From the NCBI GenBank assembly GCA_001600615.1, contig BCKK01000009.1, positions 248,156 to 312,155 of the forward strand: DNA of 64,000 nucleotides. The letters are read 5' to 3'. The translations under genes were made by a program, and so were the position numbers. Source of the DNA: Dioszegia crocea. Lineage: Eukaryota; Basidiomycota; Tremellomycetes; Tremellales; Bulleribasidiaceae. Of the stretch, positions 25,951 to 37,421 are shown piece by piece (the stretch's first letter is position 1; each line of letters starts with the position of its first letter). The notes under the pieces were generated by a model. The model made no database searches. It saw only the letters and a list, made by a program, of their open reading frames with translations, and had not been told where the DNA came from.

Positions 25951-26351
25951 CTGGGAGAAAGGAAAATCACCTCATCTAGGATATATAGCCATATTGAGGG
26001 ATACTCTGATGGCTTGTGAGGATGTCGAAGACCCATGCTAGGGAGGTGAGATGTAGAGATGGGCTTTGCTATGCTTGCAGCCAGCCAAACTTGTTGGGCT
26101 GCTAAACTACGGCTAAACTCCTGGTTGAGTGGCGACAAGGCCAAGCGCCAAACTAGTGGCGTCGGGCAATGCTGGGCTGCCGCTGGCCTTGTCAGGCTAT
26201 CTTCGAGACCGTGATAGCCTGGCCGGCTGAGCAGATCAGCATGCCCGCCATCCTCTCCTCTGAGGGCCGTGCCAACGACTCAGAACGAATGGATGCCAGA
26301 CTCAATCAGATACATCTCTTTTCGATCTCCTCATGATCCCATGCTCAAACA
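25951..26351. other. Intergenic
   Basis: Upstream of CAX4 and downstream of the next minus-strand gene. Nothing recognised. Confidence 0.35.
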
Positions 26352-26873
26352 TCAGTCAGCTACCGAAGCCACATTACTGAACATCAAACGTCTTGCACGG
26401 ATGATGAGATCGGTAGTACGCATAACAGCCTCCTCCATAGTACCCTTCACCTCTGGAACTGTCATCTCCCACCTCGACCCTGTCATTTGCCCAAGCGTGA
26501 TCAACTCCACGCCAAGGGCATCAATCGCGGTGTCGATCAATGTATCCCGGAACAAAGCTCCGAGGCCAGTCTCATAGGACCGGTTGCTCGTCGATTGGAT
26601 ATGGGCTTTGATTCGTCGGGCGCATTTGAGCATTTCTGCGTCGTCGAGGAGAGAGCGGCGCAAAGGTCCTGTCGCTCCCTCCGCGCAAAAGACGCGAACG
26701 TCTTCGAGGCTTGAGGAGAGTCGGCCCGCGTCGTCGAAAGTCCCTGCGATAGCGGTATGAATGATGGAGGGAGGTGGGACATGTGAGTCCTGGTCGGTGT
26801 AGGGTGGCGGAAATGTGGATGCTTTCGGGGTGGCTGAGCTCGCAATAGATGCTTCGTCATCGTTCTCTTCCAT
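26352..26873 (-). CDS. Hypothetical protein (173 aa)
   Basis: Unrecognised single-exon gene, ATG at 26873. The N-terminal 45 residues are acidic/Ser/Pro-rich and disordered. Residues 50-170 look like a helical bundle (LLDDAEMLKCARRIKAHI, FRDTLIDTAIDALGVEL, TMEEAVMRTTDLIIRARRLM). No signal peptide or membrane segment. The even helical composition and amphipathic spacing make it more convincing than other short frames here. Confidence 0.55.
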   Translation of the reverse strand: MEENDDEASIASSATPKASTFPPPYTDQDSHVPPPSIIHTAIAGTFDDAGRLSSSLEDVRVFCAEGATGPLRRSLLDDAEMLKCARRIKAHIQSTSNRSYETGLGALFRDTLIDTAIDALGVELITLGQMTGSRWEMTVPEVKGTMEEAVMRTTDLIIRARRLMFSNVASVAD

Positions 26874-27574
26874 GATGGTGGGTATCGCTGCCAGGTGCTA
26901 TGAGGGTGAGAGGTAAGTATTGCGCCGTACTGACTTATGTTGTGTGGTACAGTGTACCAAGGCTCTTTCGGGCCCGTATATCGAAGGCGCACGTCGTGAT
27001 CACGGTGACCAGCGTTCAGAATCGCTGCGTCATCCTTTCACCTATAATAATGACAACCGTTATCAGCTTCGGGCTTATCAGCTGGGGCCGCAAAGATTGT
27101 AGCGAAGAAGGCTATGTACATGGCGTGGGAGTATCAGCACATCAGCGCAAGTTGGTCCGGAAGGGTCAATAACGTAAGATGTCGACGCTCGACCAGATTG
27201 CTCAAATCTCAAAGGCGACATACATTCGGCCGAGAGGACTGAGTCGACTCGGTGCTCTGGCTGTATCCACGTATCTGGGGATAGAAGATATGACGAGCAT
27301 CATGGCTGCATAGCGCGAACTCGTAGGCAAGCTTGATGCCAGAGATAAAGCCGGATAAAGCCGGGTGGCGAATAGCCGGCTACTGGGTTAACCATTCGGC
27401 CGGTAACTCCATTCCCGGTGCATACCAGAGAAGGCTGACAAGTTTGCATGGGAACATGGGAATTAGTGCACACCGAGTCGATACACATACACCGCGACTG
27501 TGTACTTATAAGCGAGACTTCAGATTGATCTTGCTCATACACTCTATCCCCCACATCCACCCAAAAGAGCCACC
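26874..27574. other. Divergent promoter region, ICL1 side
   Basis: Contains two CSRE-like elements (27222-27232 and 27392-27402) and a TTATAAG TATA-like box near 27505. Leader is C-rich. Confidence 0.5.
27392..27402 (+). promoter_or_regulatory. CSRE-like carbon-source response element
   Basis: CCATTCGGCCG matches the yeast consensus CCRTYSRNCCG at every position, 173 nt upstream of the ICL1 ATG. A second copy at 27222-27232 differs only at the first base. Confidence 0.5.
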
Positions 27575-29506
27575 ATGCCCACCGAACAAGAACTCTACAC
27601 TGCCGAAGTGCGTCTCGTCGAGGCCTTCCAGAAACAACCTCGGTTCTCACGTACCGTCCGACCTTACTCTGCCGCCGATGTCGTTTCCAAGCGAGGGACC
27701 CTCGAGCTATCGCATCCATCTGATGTGATGGCTAAGAAGCTTTGGAAGATCCTCGAAGCTAAGGCTAGGGGTGAAGGCGGTGGTTGTTCAGCAACTTACG
27801 GATGGTGAGTATAGCCTTGCACAGTATGAGCACGAGCTAAGATACAAGTCTTGATCCCGTTCAAATCACACAGATGGCCAAGTACCTCGAGACCGTCTAC
27901 GTCTCGGGCTGGCAGTCATCCTCCACCGCTTCGTCCTCGCTTGAGCCCGGACCTGATCTTGCCGGTAAGTCTTGCGTCATCTGATGACTTCTGATGACTG
28001 GCAATGCTGACTTCCAGACTACCCCTCCAATACCGTCCCCAACAAGGTTGCCCAGCTGTTTCAGGCTCAGCTCTTCCACGACCGAAAGCAGCGCTGGACC
28101 CGAAGCACCGCTCTACAAAAGGGTGGCGAGGCAGAATTGAAGAAGCTCGGCGCACCTGTCGACTACTTGAGGCCCATCGTCGCTGATGCGGATACTGGTC
28201 ATGGAGGTGAGTGATACTCTTGGCTGATGACGACATCTACTGACATCCAGGTCTGACAGCTGTGATGAAGTTGACCAAGATGATGGTTGAGAGCGGTGCG
28301 GCTGGTATCCACATTGAGGACCAGGCACCGGGTACGAAGAAGTGTGGTCACATGGCTGGGAAGGTGAGTCTGACTATACATCTCTTGGGTCCTCTGCTGA
28401 CTATCAGGTCCTCGTACCCATCTCTGAGCACATCAACCGGCTCATCGCCATGCGTCTCCAATGCGACATCATGGGCGTTACCAACCTCGTCATTGCCCGT
28501 ACCGACTCGGAAGCCGCAACTCTCATCACTACCAACGTTGACCCTCGGGACCAGGCGTTCATCCTGGGCTCTACCGATCCCGCCCTACCCCCTCTCGTCG
28601 AAGTCATGCTTGACGCCGAGCGCCAAGGCAAATCCGGACCGGCCCTCCAGCAGATTGAGGACGAATGGACCAAACGCGCCAAGCTCTCCCTCTACCCTGA
28701 TGTCCTCGCCGCCGCCATGTCTTCCCAGGGCATCTCCAAATCCAAAACGGAGGAGTTCCTCTCCAAAGTCCGACAGACCCTCTCCCCCCATGCGTCTCAC
28801 GCTGCTTCACTCGCCCTCGCCAAAAGCCTCGGTCTGAAGGAGGCACCTTACTGGTCCTGGGACACTCCAAGGACCAGGGAGGGTTTCTACAGGTACCAAG
28901 GTGGTACAAAATGTGCCATCAACCGTGCTGTCGCCTTTGCCGATTACGCCGATCTTATCTGGATGGAGACTAAGTCGCCCATCTACGCTCAGGCGAAGGA
29001 GTTTGCGGATGGCGTCCACGAGCACAAGCCCAGACAGTGGCTATCGTACAACCTCAGTCCTAGTTTCAACTGGGATGCCGCAGGTCTGGGCGAGAAGGAG
29101 ATGAAGAGCTATATTACGGATTTGGGCAAATTGCTCTTTGTCTTTGCCTTCATTACTGTAAGTCCGTCTCTACTTCGGGTATGAATGACGCTGACGCTTC
29201 AGCTTGGAGGTTTGCACAGTAACGCTTTGATCTCCGACTCATTCGCCCAGAACTTCGCCAAGGACGGTATGAAGGCGTATGTCGAGTTGATTCAGCGAAA
29301 AGAGAGGGATCTAGGATGTGATGTTCTCACCCACCAGAAAGTAAGTCTATCCCCTCTATCTATTTTGACATTGGCTAACATATCAGTGGTCCGGTGCAGA
29401 CTATGCGGACTCGCTCATGATGACTGTCACTGGCGGTATCTCCTCGACCGCTGCGATGGGTGCCGGTGTCACCGAATCGCAATTCGCCTCGAAAGGAAAG
29501 CTTTGA
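27575..29506 (+). CDS. ICL1: Isocitrate lyase (551 aa)
   Basis: Glyoxylate-cycle enzyme cleaving isocitrate to glyoxylate and succinate; needed for growth on acetate, ethanol and fatty acids. Exons 27575-27804, 27849-27964, 28018-28206, 28251-28363, 28408-29157, 29203-29340 and 29387-29506 sum to 1656 nt. Signatures: [37 protein letters not shown] with the catalytic Cys, [24 protein letters not shown], and C-terminal [11 protein letters not shown]. Ends in GKL, close to but not identical with a PTS1. Length is normal for fungi. The ATG context (caccATGcc) is good. CSRE-like elements in the promoter suggest derepression on non-fermentable carbon. Confidence 0.97.
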
Positions 29507-30317
29507 GCGGGCTGCTGCTTTTTGTATCAGTAGCTGTACGAGCTTTTAAGTTTTGTATAAATATGCAATATGTCTCCTTTGTCAGTACTATATCCAAGCT
29601 ATCTAAATGAGCGGCCACAGGTACAGGGTATTCATGCCTTCTCAGTGCGACATGGATGCTCTACCCCGCGTTTCAAACGCTGGAGACCCCGATGCTGTAA
29701 GCCCTTACCCCATGTATCCAGCCGGCAGCCGAAAGACGTCAAATTTGGCGCTGATGCTTTTCGACACGACTATACAACCACACTCTACGCTCTGCGCCTC
29801 CTTATGCGGATCTGCATCATCCACACTGGACCAAACACAGCATCTTTGGGAGTCATGAAGCTTGCCGGCTGTCGTGAGTCGAACGGTGCCGGTCTCGGCA
29901 ACTTTACGGCGTCTCAAACAATCATCAGCTGACCCGGCTCGATCGCTCCCGCTGGCAATTGAAGAAATGGTTGACGAGTCTATGTTTACGAAAGCGTAAG
30001 ACCCATTCCATGCCTTTCCATGCGCTCCTGTTGGAGCACTTCCGCTGGAACAGTTGAAATACCCCGCAGCGTGTGCGCCGGTTTACGAGAACGGCTATAA
30101 TTGGATCTTGACGATACCGTTGGAGCACTGCTAGCTTCGTTTCACTTTACTCAATCTGACATCCATAACCGGTACATGGACAACTTCATAACCGGGCCCC
30201 TCATTGACCTATTCCAGCAGGCTATATAGCAAGGGCGCTCTTTAGGATGTTGATCCAGCCACTCGTCCTCCCCACATTCCCAACTTTTGCCGCCTACCTC
30301 CAACCCCTCGTTTCAAT
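29507..30317. other. Intergenic
   Basis: ICL1 3' UTR and promoter of the following membrane protein. No gene recognised. Confidence 0.4.
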
Positions 30318-31177
30318 ATGGCGTTCGGCATAGATTCCATCGTGTACCTCATCTCCACCATCCTCTGTACTCTGACCCTAGCCGGGTCTGGCAATGCTCT
30401 TCGCCAGCGAAACATCAACGTAGGAAACCAAGTTGCCGCTGCTGCTGCGACAGGTGGTGAGTCTACTCTAACCTGTTGCCTTTTACCCCCAAGCTGATTC
30501 CCTCAGTCCGGCTCGATATCAATACCGATGATCTGACCAATGCTGGATGGGCTATGGGTGTTGGCGCTGGAGGAGCTGCAGTAAGTCCATCTTCTCCCGC
30601 CGCTTGGAGCAATAAGCTGACGATTCAGGTCGGTTCGCTCATCCTCTTCCTGTACTCTCTCCACGTCAGGCCCGTCGACAGGTTCTCTCGAAAGATCTTC
30701 TTCTTGAGCCCTCTATTGCTCACCCTCAACACACTCCTCATGTTTGCCGGTGCCATCCCAGTCACCATCTTTGGTCGCAACAGATCAGCCGTTGTCAAGG
30801 GTTTCATCGGCAACACCCAGCTTCCTGATTCTGTCATCAAGGCAGCGAGCACCATCCCCGTGGAGTAGTGAGTTCCTATCCCAGCGATACACCCTGAAAC
30901 AGACGCTAATCTCACAGCTGGTCAAACGCCTATGTCAAGTTTATGGTCATTGCCGCTTGGCCCTCGCTACCTTTTGCCATCGCCGTAAGTTACCTTCCTC
31001 TAAATCAATCCTCTTCCGTACTGATATCCTCAGGCTTGCTTCCTCGCTTACAAGGCTTGGCGTAAGGAGAGACCTTCTGCCCAGACTCACCACGTCGAGT
31101 CTCATCACAACAACATGAGCAGGACTGGCGTCGAGGAGAAGACTCAGGACATTCACCACAACGAGCGGGCGTACTAG
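30318..31177 (+). CDS. Four-helix membrane protein, fungal hypothetical (about 220 aa)
   Basis: Unrecognised. Exons start at the ATG 30318, with introns near 30457-30507, 30580-30629, 30869-30917 and 30985-31034. Four hydrophobic segments: SIVYLISTILCTLTL, GAAVGSLILFLYSLHV, FFLSPLLLTLNTLLMF and FMVIAAWPSLPFAIAACF. The C-terminal tail is hydrophilic and His/Lys-rich (THHVESHHNN). The layout resembles small fungal plasma-membrane tetraspanning proteins, but I cannot assign a family such as SUR7/PalI with confidence. Confidence 0.75.
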
Positions 31178-32339
31178 GCTTTGTCTTTTACCGGGTTAAG
31201 GTAGCAGGGATTTGGGGTCGTAACGTCTATGTCCTGCAGGGGTATGAAGGGGAGTGTAATAGTCAGAGTTTGTAAGAAGTCATGTTAAGCCTGTGAATCT
31301 GATCAAGGCTTGAGCGAGACAAGCAAGACTGCTGGCTTGCTCTGGGTACGGATATCACCCAAACACCTCTTGAGCATATCTACAAGAATGTCAGCTCGAA
31401 CCATGTACTGTATTACAGCCCTCAAGAATCCATCCCTTCAAGGCCAGTACAAAAAGGCTCATATCTAGGGACGACCTTGGGCCACAGTCATCCGAGTGGA
31501 ATCGACTTTCCGACGGAACGCGGAACTCGTCTAACCTGAGCCTGATCTGCTCATCTCGTTCCCCAGACATTGAAATCACGGTAGCTACATAGAACTCATG
31601 TAAGTAGCTTACAGCCCTTTGAGGTCATCTGGCTGAGTCAGAGTTCTGGCTTTGGGACAGCGGAATCGGATCACAGGCTGACGAGGACAGAGGTAATGCG
31701 ACTCGCCAACCTATCAATGCCATGTCGATGTCAGGAGTCGTCATTCCTACGAGGTGTCTCGCCTACTCGAAGGTAATTGGACAGCTCATCGACACTCGTG
31801 AGATGACCGATCATTCATCTAAGAGGCTCGAGACTGTGCAAGAGACATGAGAGAGGAAATAGCAGCGCAGATTCCGAATCTCGGCTTGTATAACGGGTAT
31901 GTCCAAGCTGTTCCGGTCTACCGTAGCTTCTGTACCACCTCCATTCATCTACATATGCTGATAAACCAGATGCGACATCCTGAGCTATGATTGTCACTTT
32001 CCGTGCTCCGCTGTCAAAGCGACCACTCATCTTGTTTGAGACCCCCGTCTCATCTAGAGACACTTTGCTTCGACGGGTGGCTCGCAGTGTTCGCTTTTCT
32101 CACCGCGCTGGCCTCTGGCCGGAATAGCCAAGATGCAAACAAGGAGAGACCGACGACCAGCGTTTAAAAGTCGCTATGCCGCTTCCTTTGACGATATATC
32201 CCCCTGACTCGTCATCCCCACCACCTTCTATCTTCACATTCGACCTTCACTCCCTCCGACCCTCCACGCCCACTTCACGTCAACAATCGCTATCTCCGAC
32301 CACAAACAACAAAGAAGCACCACATCCACCACTCGCAAA
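31178..32339. other. Amylase 1 promoter region
   Basis: 1.16 kb, no gene recognised. TTTAAAAG at about 32163 and C/A-rich leader precede the amylase ATG. Confidence 0.4.
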
Positions 32340-34281
32340 ATGCTCCCCTCCACCGCCCTCTTTTCCGTCCTCGCCTGTCTGGCCGGACTCCAAGTTCAAG
32401 CGGCTACCAAAGACCAATGGCGGTCAAGGAGTGTCTATCAGTGAGACACATTGTTCTGTCTGCTGTGGGATCAAGCTGATAACCCAGAGTCCTCACTGAT
32501 CGCTTCGCCCCGCCCACACCTGGCAAAGAGTGCGATATCCGCTCATACTGCGGCGGCACATGGCAGACTCTTATCGGCAAGCTGGACTATTTACAAAATC
32601 TCGGATTCGACGCGGTGTGGATTTCACCGACTGGTCTAGGGTTGGAGGGATACACCAAGTATGGAGAGAATTATCATGTAAGCTTTGCTGTCATATATCT
32701 GAGTCCTATTGGAGCTCAGCTGATGACCTTTAGGGTTTCTGGAGCGTCGACCCCTTTGACGTCAACCCCCACTTCGGGACTGCTGCCGATCTTAAGGCGC
32801 TCTCCGCTGCTCTCCACGCTCGAGGGATGTATCTCATGGTTGATATCGCCGTCAACGCCCTCGCTTCGACCGACTCTGACATTTCCGACGCGGCGTTGGC
32901 TCGAAAGTCTGACGGGAGGTTACTTTTCCAAAAAGAAGCCAACTATCATCCGGCGTGTGATATCAACTACGGGAATCAGGAATCGGAGCAGCAGTGGTGA
33001 GTGCTGATCACGACACAGATAACGGATGCTGATGTTTCAGCTGGCTTGCCCAGGATGGAGTGGCGCTCATGGATCTGAGGACGGAAGATGCGAGCGTTGC
33101 GGATGTGCTCAAGCAGAAGTTTGCGGCGTACATGCTGGAGTACGGTATCGATGGAGCAAGGTAAGTCCTTGCCGATGCGTGCAGACATTGAGCTGATCTG
33201 ATAGGGTGGATGCGTCAAAGCACATGACGAAGCAATTCCAGCATGATTTCTGCACCGGTGCCAACACTTTCTGTATTGGTGAAGTGTTTGACGATGTGAG
33301 TCTCCACAGTCAGCCGAGCTGATACTAGACCACAGCTGTGCCAGCCTCATACACCAAAGGCGAAGGGATTGACTCCGTCTTCGGCTTCGGTGCGTACTCA
33401 CCCATTCGCCCCGGCCGTAGAAATTGCTGATGATTAGGAATGATGTGGGGCGCAGTCGACGTCTTCGCCAAAGACAAACCAATGTCAGCCCTTGCTCGCA
33501 GAGCTCAAGAAGCCAACTCTGAATACGGTGACCCATCCCTCATCGGTGCCATTCTCGACAACCACGATCTTCCCCGCTTCAACTCCCTAACATCTGACAA
33601 ATCCAACGTGGCCAACGCTATGGCTTTGCAATTCCTCTTTGGCGGGATCCCAACAATGTACTATGGGTTGGAACAGGATATCGCTTTCGGTGCACACGAT
33701 CCCGACAATCGAGCGCCACTTTGGCAATATGGAAACTTTGGGACGGAAGGGGAGAGCTATAAGCGGATTCAAAGGTTGAATTTGGTCAGGAAACGGCTTG
33801 GGGAACTGGGGGGTTTCCATGAGGTTACTGGAAGGGAGGTGGCTATTGCGGATGAGGATATCGCGTTCGAGAGGAATGGCGGGCTATTGGTGTTGACCAA
33901 GGTGAGCTACTCTCAATCGCTAGAAATTCCTAGGGACATGGGAGTGTGCTGATTATTTAGCGCGGTGCGGGACAAGGTGGCGAATTCGCGATTGCTCAAG
34001 CTGGTTTCCCGGCTAATGCAAAACTTGTCGAGTGAGTCTAAAGTCAAAGACGTCCGAGCATAGACTGAATAGATCAAAGCTGACTGATTCAGCCTTCTTT
34101 CCTGTTCCGAAGCCACTGCTGGTCCTGACGGATCTTTGACCGTCACGATCAACAATGGCTTGCCTTCGGTAAGTCTTCTCTCAGACCATTGAGGAGTTTG
34201 CTGATACAACAGTACTACGTCACATCCGACATTGCTGGCCAGACTGCAATCTGCGGGACACTTCCCAATTCTGTCAACTAG
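32340..34281 (+). CDS. Secreted alpha-amylase, GH13 (copy 1, about 510 aa)
   Basis: Extracellular endo-alpha-1,4-glucanase of the Taka-amylase type (GH13_1-like). Signal peptide at residues 1-21 ([20 protein letters not shown]). GH13 landmarks: [30 protein letters not shown], region I VDIAVNAL, region II GARVDASKH (nucleophile Asp), region [11 protein letters not shown] (acid/base Glu), region [11 protein letters not shown] (Asp). Region I lacks the usual NH His (Ala instead). It ends soon after the C-terminal beta domain ([12 protein letters not shown]) without a starch-binding domain. Nine or so short introns; several lie at the same positions as in copy 2, e.g. inside region II, showing a common origin. 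Probably substrate-induced, but I identified no AmyR-type site. Confidence 0.95.
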
Positions 34282-34719
34282 GTTGGGCGATTCAGGCTGT
34301 AGATCATCGACGCGATGTCAGCATGAACGCTTTCCTCACCGGAGAGTTGATCTCGATTGACAATTTCGCCAACTCTGACTCGTGCCGCCATACGTGAGAA
34401 GTCGATCTTACAGAGGACAGTTAAATTATCTTAACGACGTGGCGCAAGGCGATCTATCGGCCAGGTCATCATCACCGATCACGCCTCATTCATACATCAC
34501 AACGTGAAGCAAGAAATTCCAAAGTACCCTTGGTGTGTAGCCGCTGATCCGCTGAGTCCTGACCCTGATTTCCCCCTGCACAACACCACAGGTGAATGAT
34601 ATCGGTGGCGACACAGATCAAAGACCCAGATCCATGCTACCGAGAATCAGCTCACATAGTCATTACTGATCCCGGGCGCTGAGCGAAGCCAGGATCCGGA
34701 CGGTACGAATAGGGTTTAC
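34282..34719. other. Intergenic
   Basis: Convergent 3' space between amylase 1 and the first orphan. Nothing recognised. Confidence 0.4.
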
Positions 34720-35298
34720 TTACTTCCATGCTTCCTTCGCAGCTTCGCTCATTATGCCACCAAGCTGTGAGGGGGGCGCTTCACTTTCGAGACGCGAGTC
34801 GGTGAATCTCTGTAACCTATTGGCCTTTAACAGATTGAGAGACTTGACCTCCGCCCACAGGCGCTCCATCCTCTTCGCGGAACAGATAGAGTTCTCACCA
34901 GTCAAGCGCCGTTTCCCCTGCCCTTTTGCTTGCAAGCTCTCGTTCAGGGTTCTGAATGGCGATTCGCCCGTCGCGTTGGTCTCGACTTTGATCTGAAAAC
35001 TTGCTTCGGTAAGAAGCAGGACAATCGCGTCGTCCTCTTTCTGCCCTTCGACACTACCACTACAGAGGACGATCACACTGCCGAGCCCTTCGTCTCGCAT
35101 GTGATTGAGAAGGGTATAAAGGTCGTCCAGGAATATCTTTTTCGTCCTTTCTAGCGAGAGGGTGCTATGTCCCCAGGCTTGCACCTCGCCCGCAGAGTCT
35201 TCATGATCAGCACTCAATCTGTCGATGCTCTTTTGCTTGCGGGCTTTTCTTGCCTCGTGATAAGTGGCGGGGGGCTCGCTGGAGTCTTGTGCTTGCAT
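34720..35298 (-). CDS. Orphan paralog family, member 1 (192 aa)
   Basis: Unrecognised protein sharing clear blocks with the genes at 35924-36550 and 37422-38192. In order: a basic/acidic N-terminal helix with DRLSADHE, GEVQAWGHSTLS, IFLDDLYTLLNHMR, GSVIVLCSG, DAIVLLLTE, FRTLNESLQAKGQG, SICSAKRMERLWAEVKSLN and a terminal helix RLQRFTDSR. Hydrophilic, no secretion or membrane signal. The ATG at 35298 aligns with the interior Met of member 3; the frame remains open further upstream from a TTG. Predicted as mixed alpha/beta with a central hydrophobic strand (GSVIVLxxG). Function unknown. Confidence 0.65.
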   Translation of the reverse strand: MQAQDSSEPPATYHEARKARKQKSIDRLSADHEDSAGEVQAWGHSTLSLERTKKIFLDDLYTLLNHMRDEGLGSVIVLCSGSVEGQKEDDAIVLLLTEASFQIKVETNATGESPFRTLNESLQAKGQGKRRLTGENSICSAKRMERLWAEVKSLNLLKANRLQRFTDSRLESEAPPSQLGGIMSEAAKEAWK

Positions 35299-35923
35299 GG
35301 CGCTGGACTGGATGTGAGATGTGAATTGTCGGGTTTGAAGTCGCAATCGTACTTTGCTGTGAAAGTGGTTGTATGTAGGAACGAGCAGAGCATGAAGGAC
35401 GTGAGCAGAATTTGTGGGGCTTGAGGGAGCTACATGTTCAAGTCTGAGGGATCAAAAGAGTATAGAAGCTCTAATACAAAGGAACCGATTTAGCACGATG
35501 CTCTACAAGACGCTCCGGCTCGCTCCGTATCCGTTGCCACCCGATCCAAATAACATAGACATCCACCTGATAGCCTGGAAGTATGTTAGTACGGCGCTTG
35601 AGCTTGACTGAGGACTGAGGGTGCTGAGACACGGATCCGCCTTGCTGAGTTGTACCTGTAGTTGGACCTTGGACAGCTCATCTCGCTCCGATTTCCCACG
35701 TAACGTTAACTACAGCTTCAATTCCACTCCCGCACTTTGTTGCATGCGCAGTCCCTTGGTCTCCCCTTCCTCCTCTTATAACGTTGTTCGATCGTGCATG
35801 CGTTTGAGACCGGGTGACAGGTCAGACCTGTAGAGGATCAGCATCAATGTAGAACGTCTCGTTTTCCTCGCGTCTCCATCAGGGACATTACGCGGAAGCG
35901 AAATCAACTCACAAGTCCCCTTC
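35299..35923. other. Intergenic
   Basis: Between orphan members 1 and 2. No recognised element. Confidence 0.4.
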
Positions 35924-36550
35924 CTAGAGGTACTTCACAGGCTCGAGTTGATGGGTCTGTATTGCATTCGTCTCGGTATCTGAGACCTCTTCCGAACAGT
36001 ACGGAACGTCAAGCTGGTTGGGCAGCCGGTATCGTACATCGCTCGATTCGGCGAATCGTTCAGACGTATGAATGTCCGAGGTCGAGACAACGAGTTCCTT
36101 GACGTCCGCCATGATCCTCTTCAGCCACTCTTTGGAGCACAGCGGATCCATCCCGTACTTTCTCCGCCCCACTTCTCCTACTCGGGGTTCAGGCAAGCTC
36201 TCAGCCAGAGTTCGAATCGACGGCTGATCGGTCTGTGAATCATTCGCCTTCCGTGTCAGGAATTGCTGTTTGTTCAAGCTCAAAACCGACAACCCTTCTT
36301 CCTGCCTGTCTTCCGACAGGAGGAGGATCACACTGCCTTTGCTCCTTTCTTGTTCGAGGTCGAGAAGGGTGTCGAGGTCGTACAGAAATGACATTGTGGT
36401 CGCTTGGAATGGGAGCCTGAAAGGGCCTTGCGTGTGGACCTCCCCCCTTTCCCGAAGAGCCTTGACCCGATCCAGCTTGCTCCTCGTTTTGCGCTCACTT
36501 TGGGTAGAAGGCCTGTCGGAAACACCGGTCGGCAGATTGCTATCGTCCAT
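35924..36550 (-). CDS. Orphan paralog family, member 2 (208 aa)
   Basis: Most diverged member. ATG at 36550 (MDDSNLPTGV). Shared blocks: a helical KLDRVKALRERGEVHTQG, FLYDLDTLLDLEQER, KGSVILLLSEDRQEE, a strand before FLTRK, SIRTLAESL, DPLCSKEWLKRIMADVKEL and a Ser/Thr tail with RFAESS. The frame continues open just upstream (IDRFPISSISRFNNND) after a possible acceptor (tctgacag). That stretch resembles the N-terminus of member 3, so an extra 5' exon is likely. No recognised domain. Confidence 0.6.
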   Translation of the reverse strand: MDDSNLPTGVSDRPSTQSERKTRSKLDRVKALRERGEVHTQGPFRLPFQATTMSFLYDLDTLLDLEQERSKGSVILLLSEDRQEEGLSVLSLNKQQFLTRKANDSQTDQPSIRTLAESLPEPRVGEVGRRKYGMDPLCSKEWLKRIMADVKELVVSTSDIHTSERFAESSDVRYRLPNQLDVPYCSEEVSDTETNAIQTHQLEPVKYL

Positions 36551-37421
36551 ATCGTTGTTGTTGAATCTCGAAATGCTGGAAATCGGAAAGCGGTCTATGG
36601 CGGCGAGTGCTCTGATCTGTCAGAACGACCAGAACGTCAATATGCTGGGGAGATCAGAGGGCGATTCAGAGCCACTACATACTGCGAGTCAATGACAGCC
36701 GGGATCGGAGGTAAGATAAGAGACCAGCTGCAGGCTGATAGAAAGGAACGCACGTGAATATTGAAACTCAGACGCCTTTGGTGCAAGGCAGCATCTCACT
36801 CCGCGATAAGCGATATCGAGGGGACCAGCTGCGTATCTGAGCTAGATACTCAGATTAGAGATATTGATATCGAGATGAAGTGATACATTGTAAATGCGCC
36901 ATGGAGTAGCGGGTTGTCCGACTCCACATTCCTCGAGCCTGTTTTTGCTCCTTTGGGCTATTCCGGCGATTTCCACGCGCGGTGCCTGAAATCAGGAATC
37001 CGAGATGATGAATACGATCTGCTATGATAAGAGATAGCTGGACAGGCTCGATACCAATCTTTTCTACAGCATCCACTGGTATTCTGCACAGCAAAATACT
37101 TCCACGAGTCCTCCACACGCAGGCGGCCCACGGCTCCGACATCCTTCCGCGCCGCGTGTTACCGGATCACGCAACATGTACAGTCCCGCCGGCTTCATTG
37201 GCGGCAAAATGATATACATCGCTGCCGAACCCCCTTCCTTCCCTGATGTTTCAGACATACGTGTCCCATCCTTGTGCCATTGCCACCGCCGCTCACGTTT
37301 TGCCCTCCAGGTGAGCGTTGATGATACGATTCACCGGCGGTTGATTTCCAGGTCCTTCCTAGAAAGTCAGCATTAAATCAAGCAACCGTCTCAAGGCAAT
37401 GCACACGCGTGATGAGGATGA
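36551..37421. other. Intergenic, includes duplicated promoter block
   Basis: Block 36916-36991 resembles 38376-38448 upstream of member 3 (see findings). No gene recognised. Confidence 0.45.
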
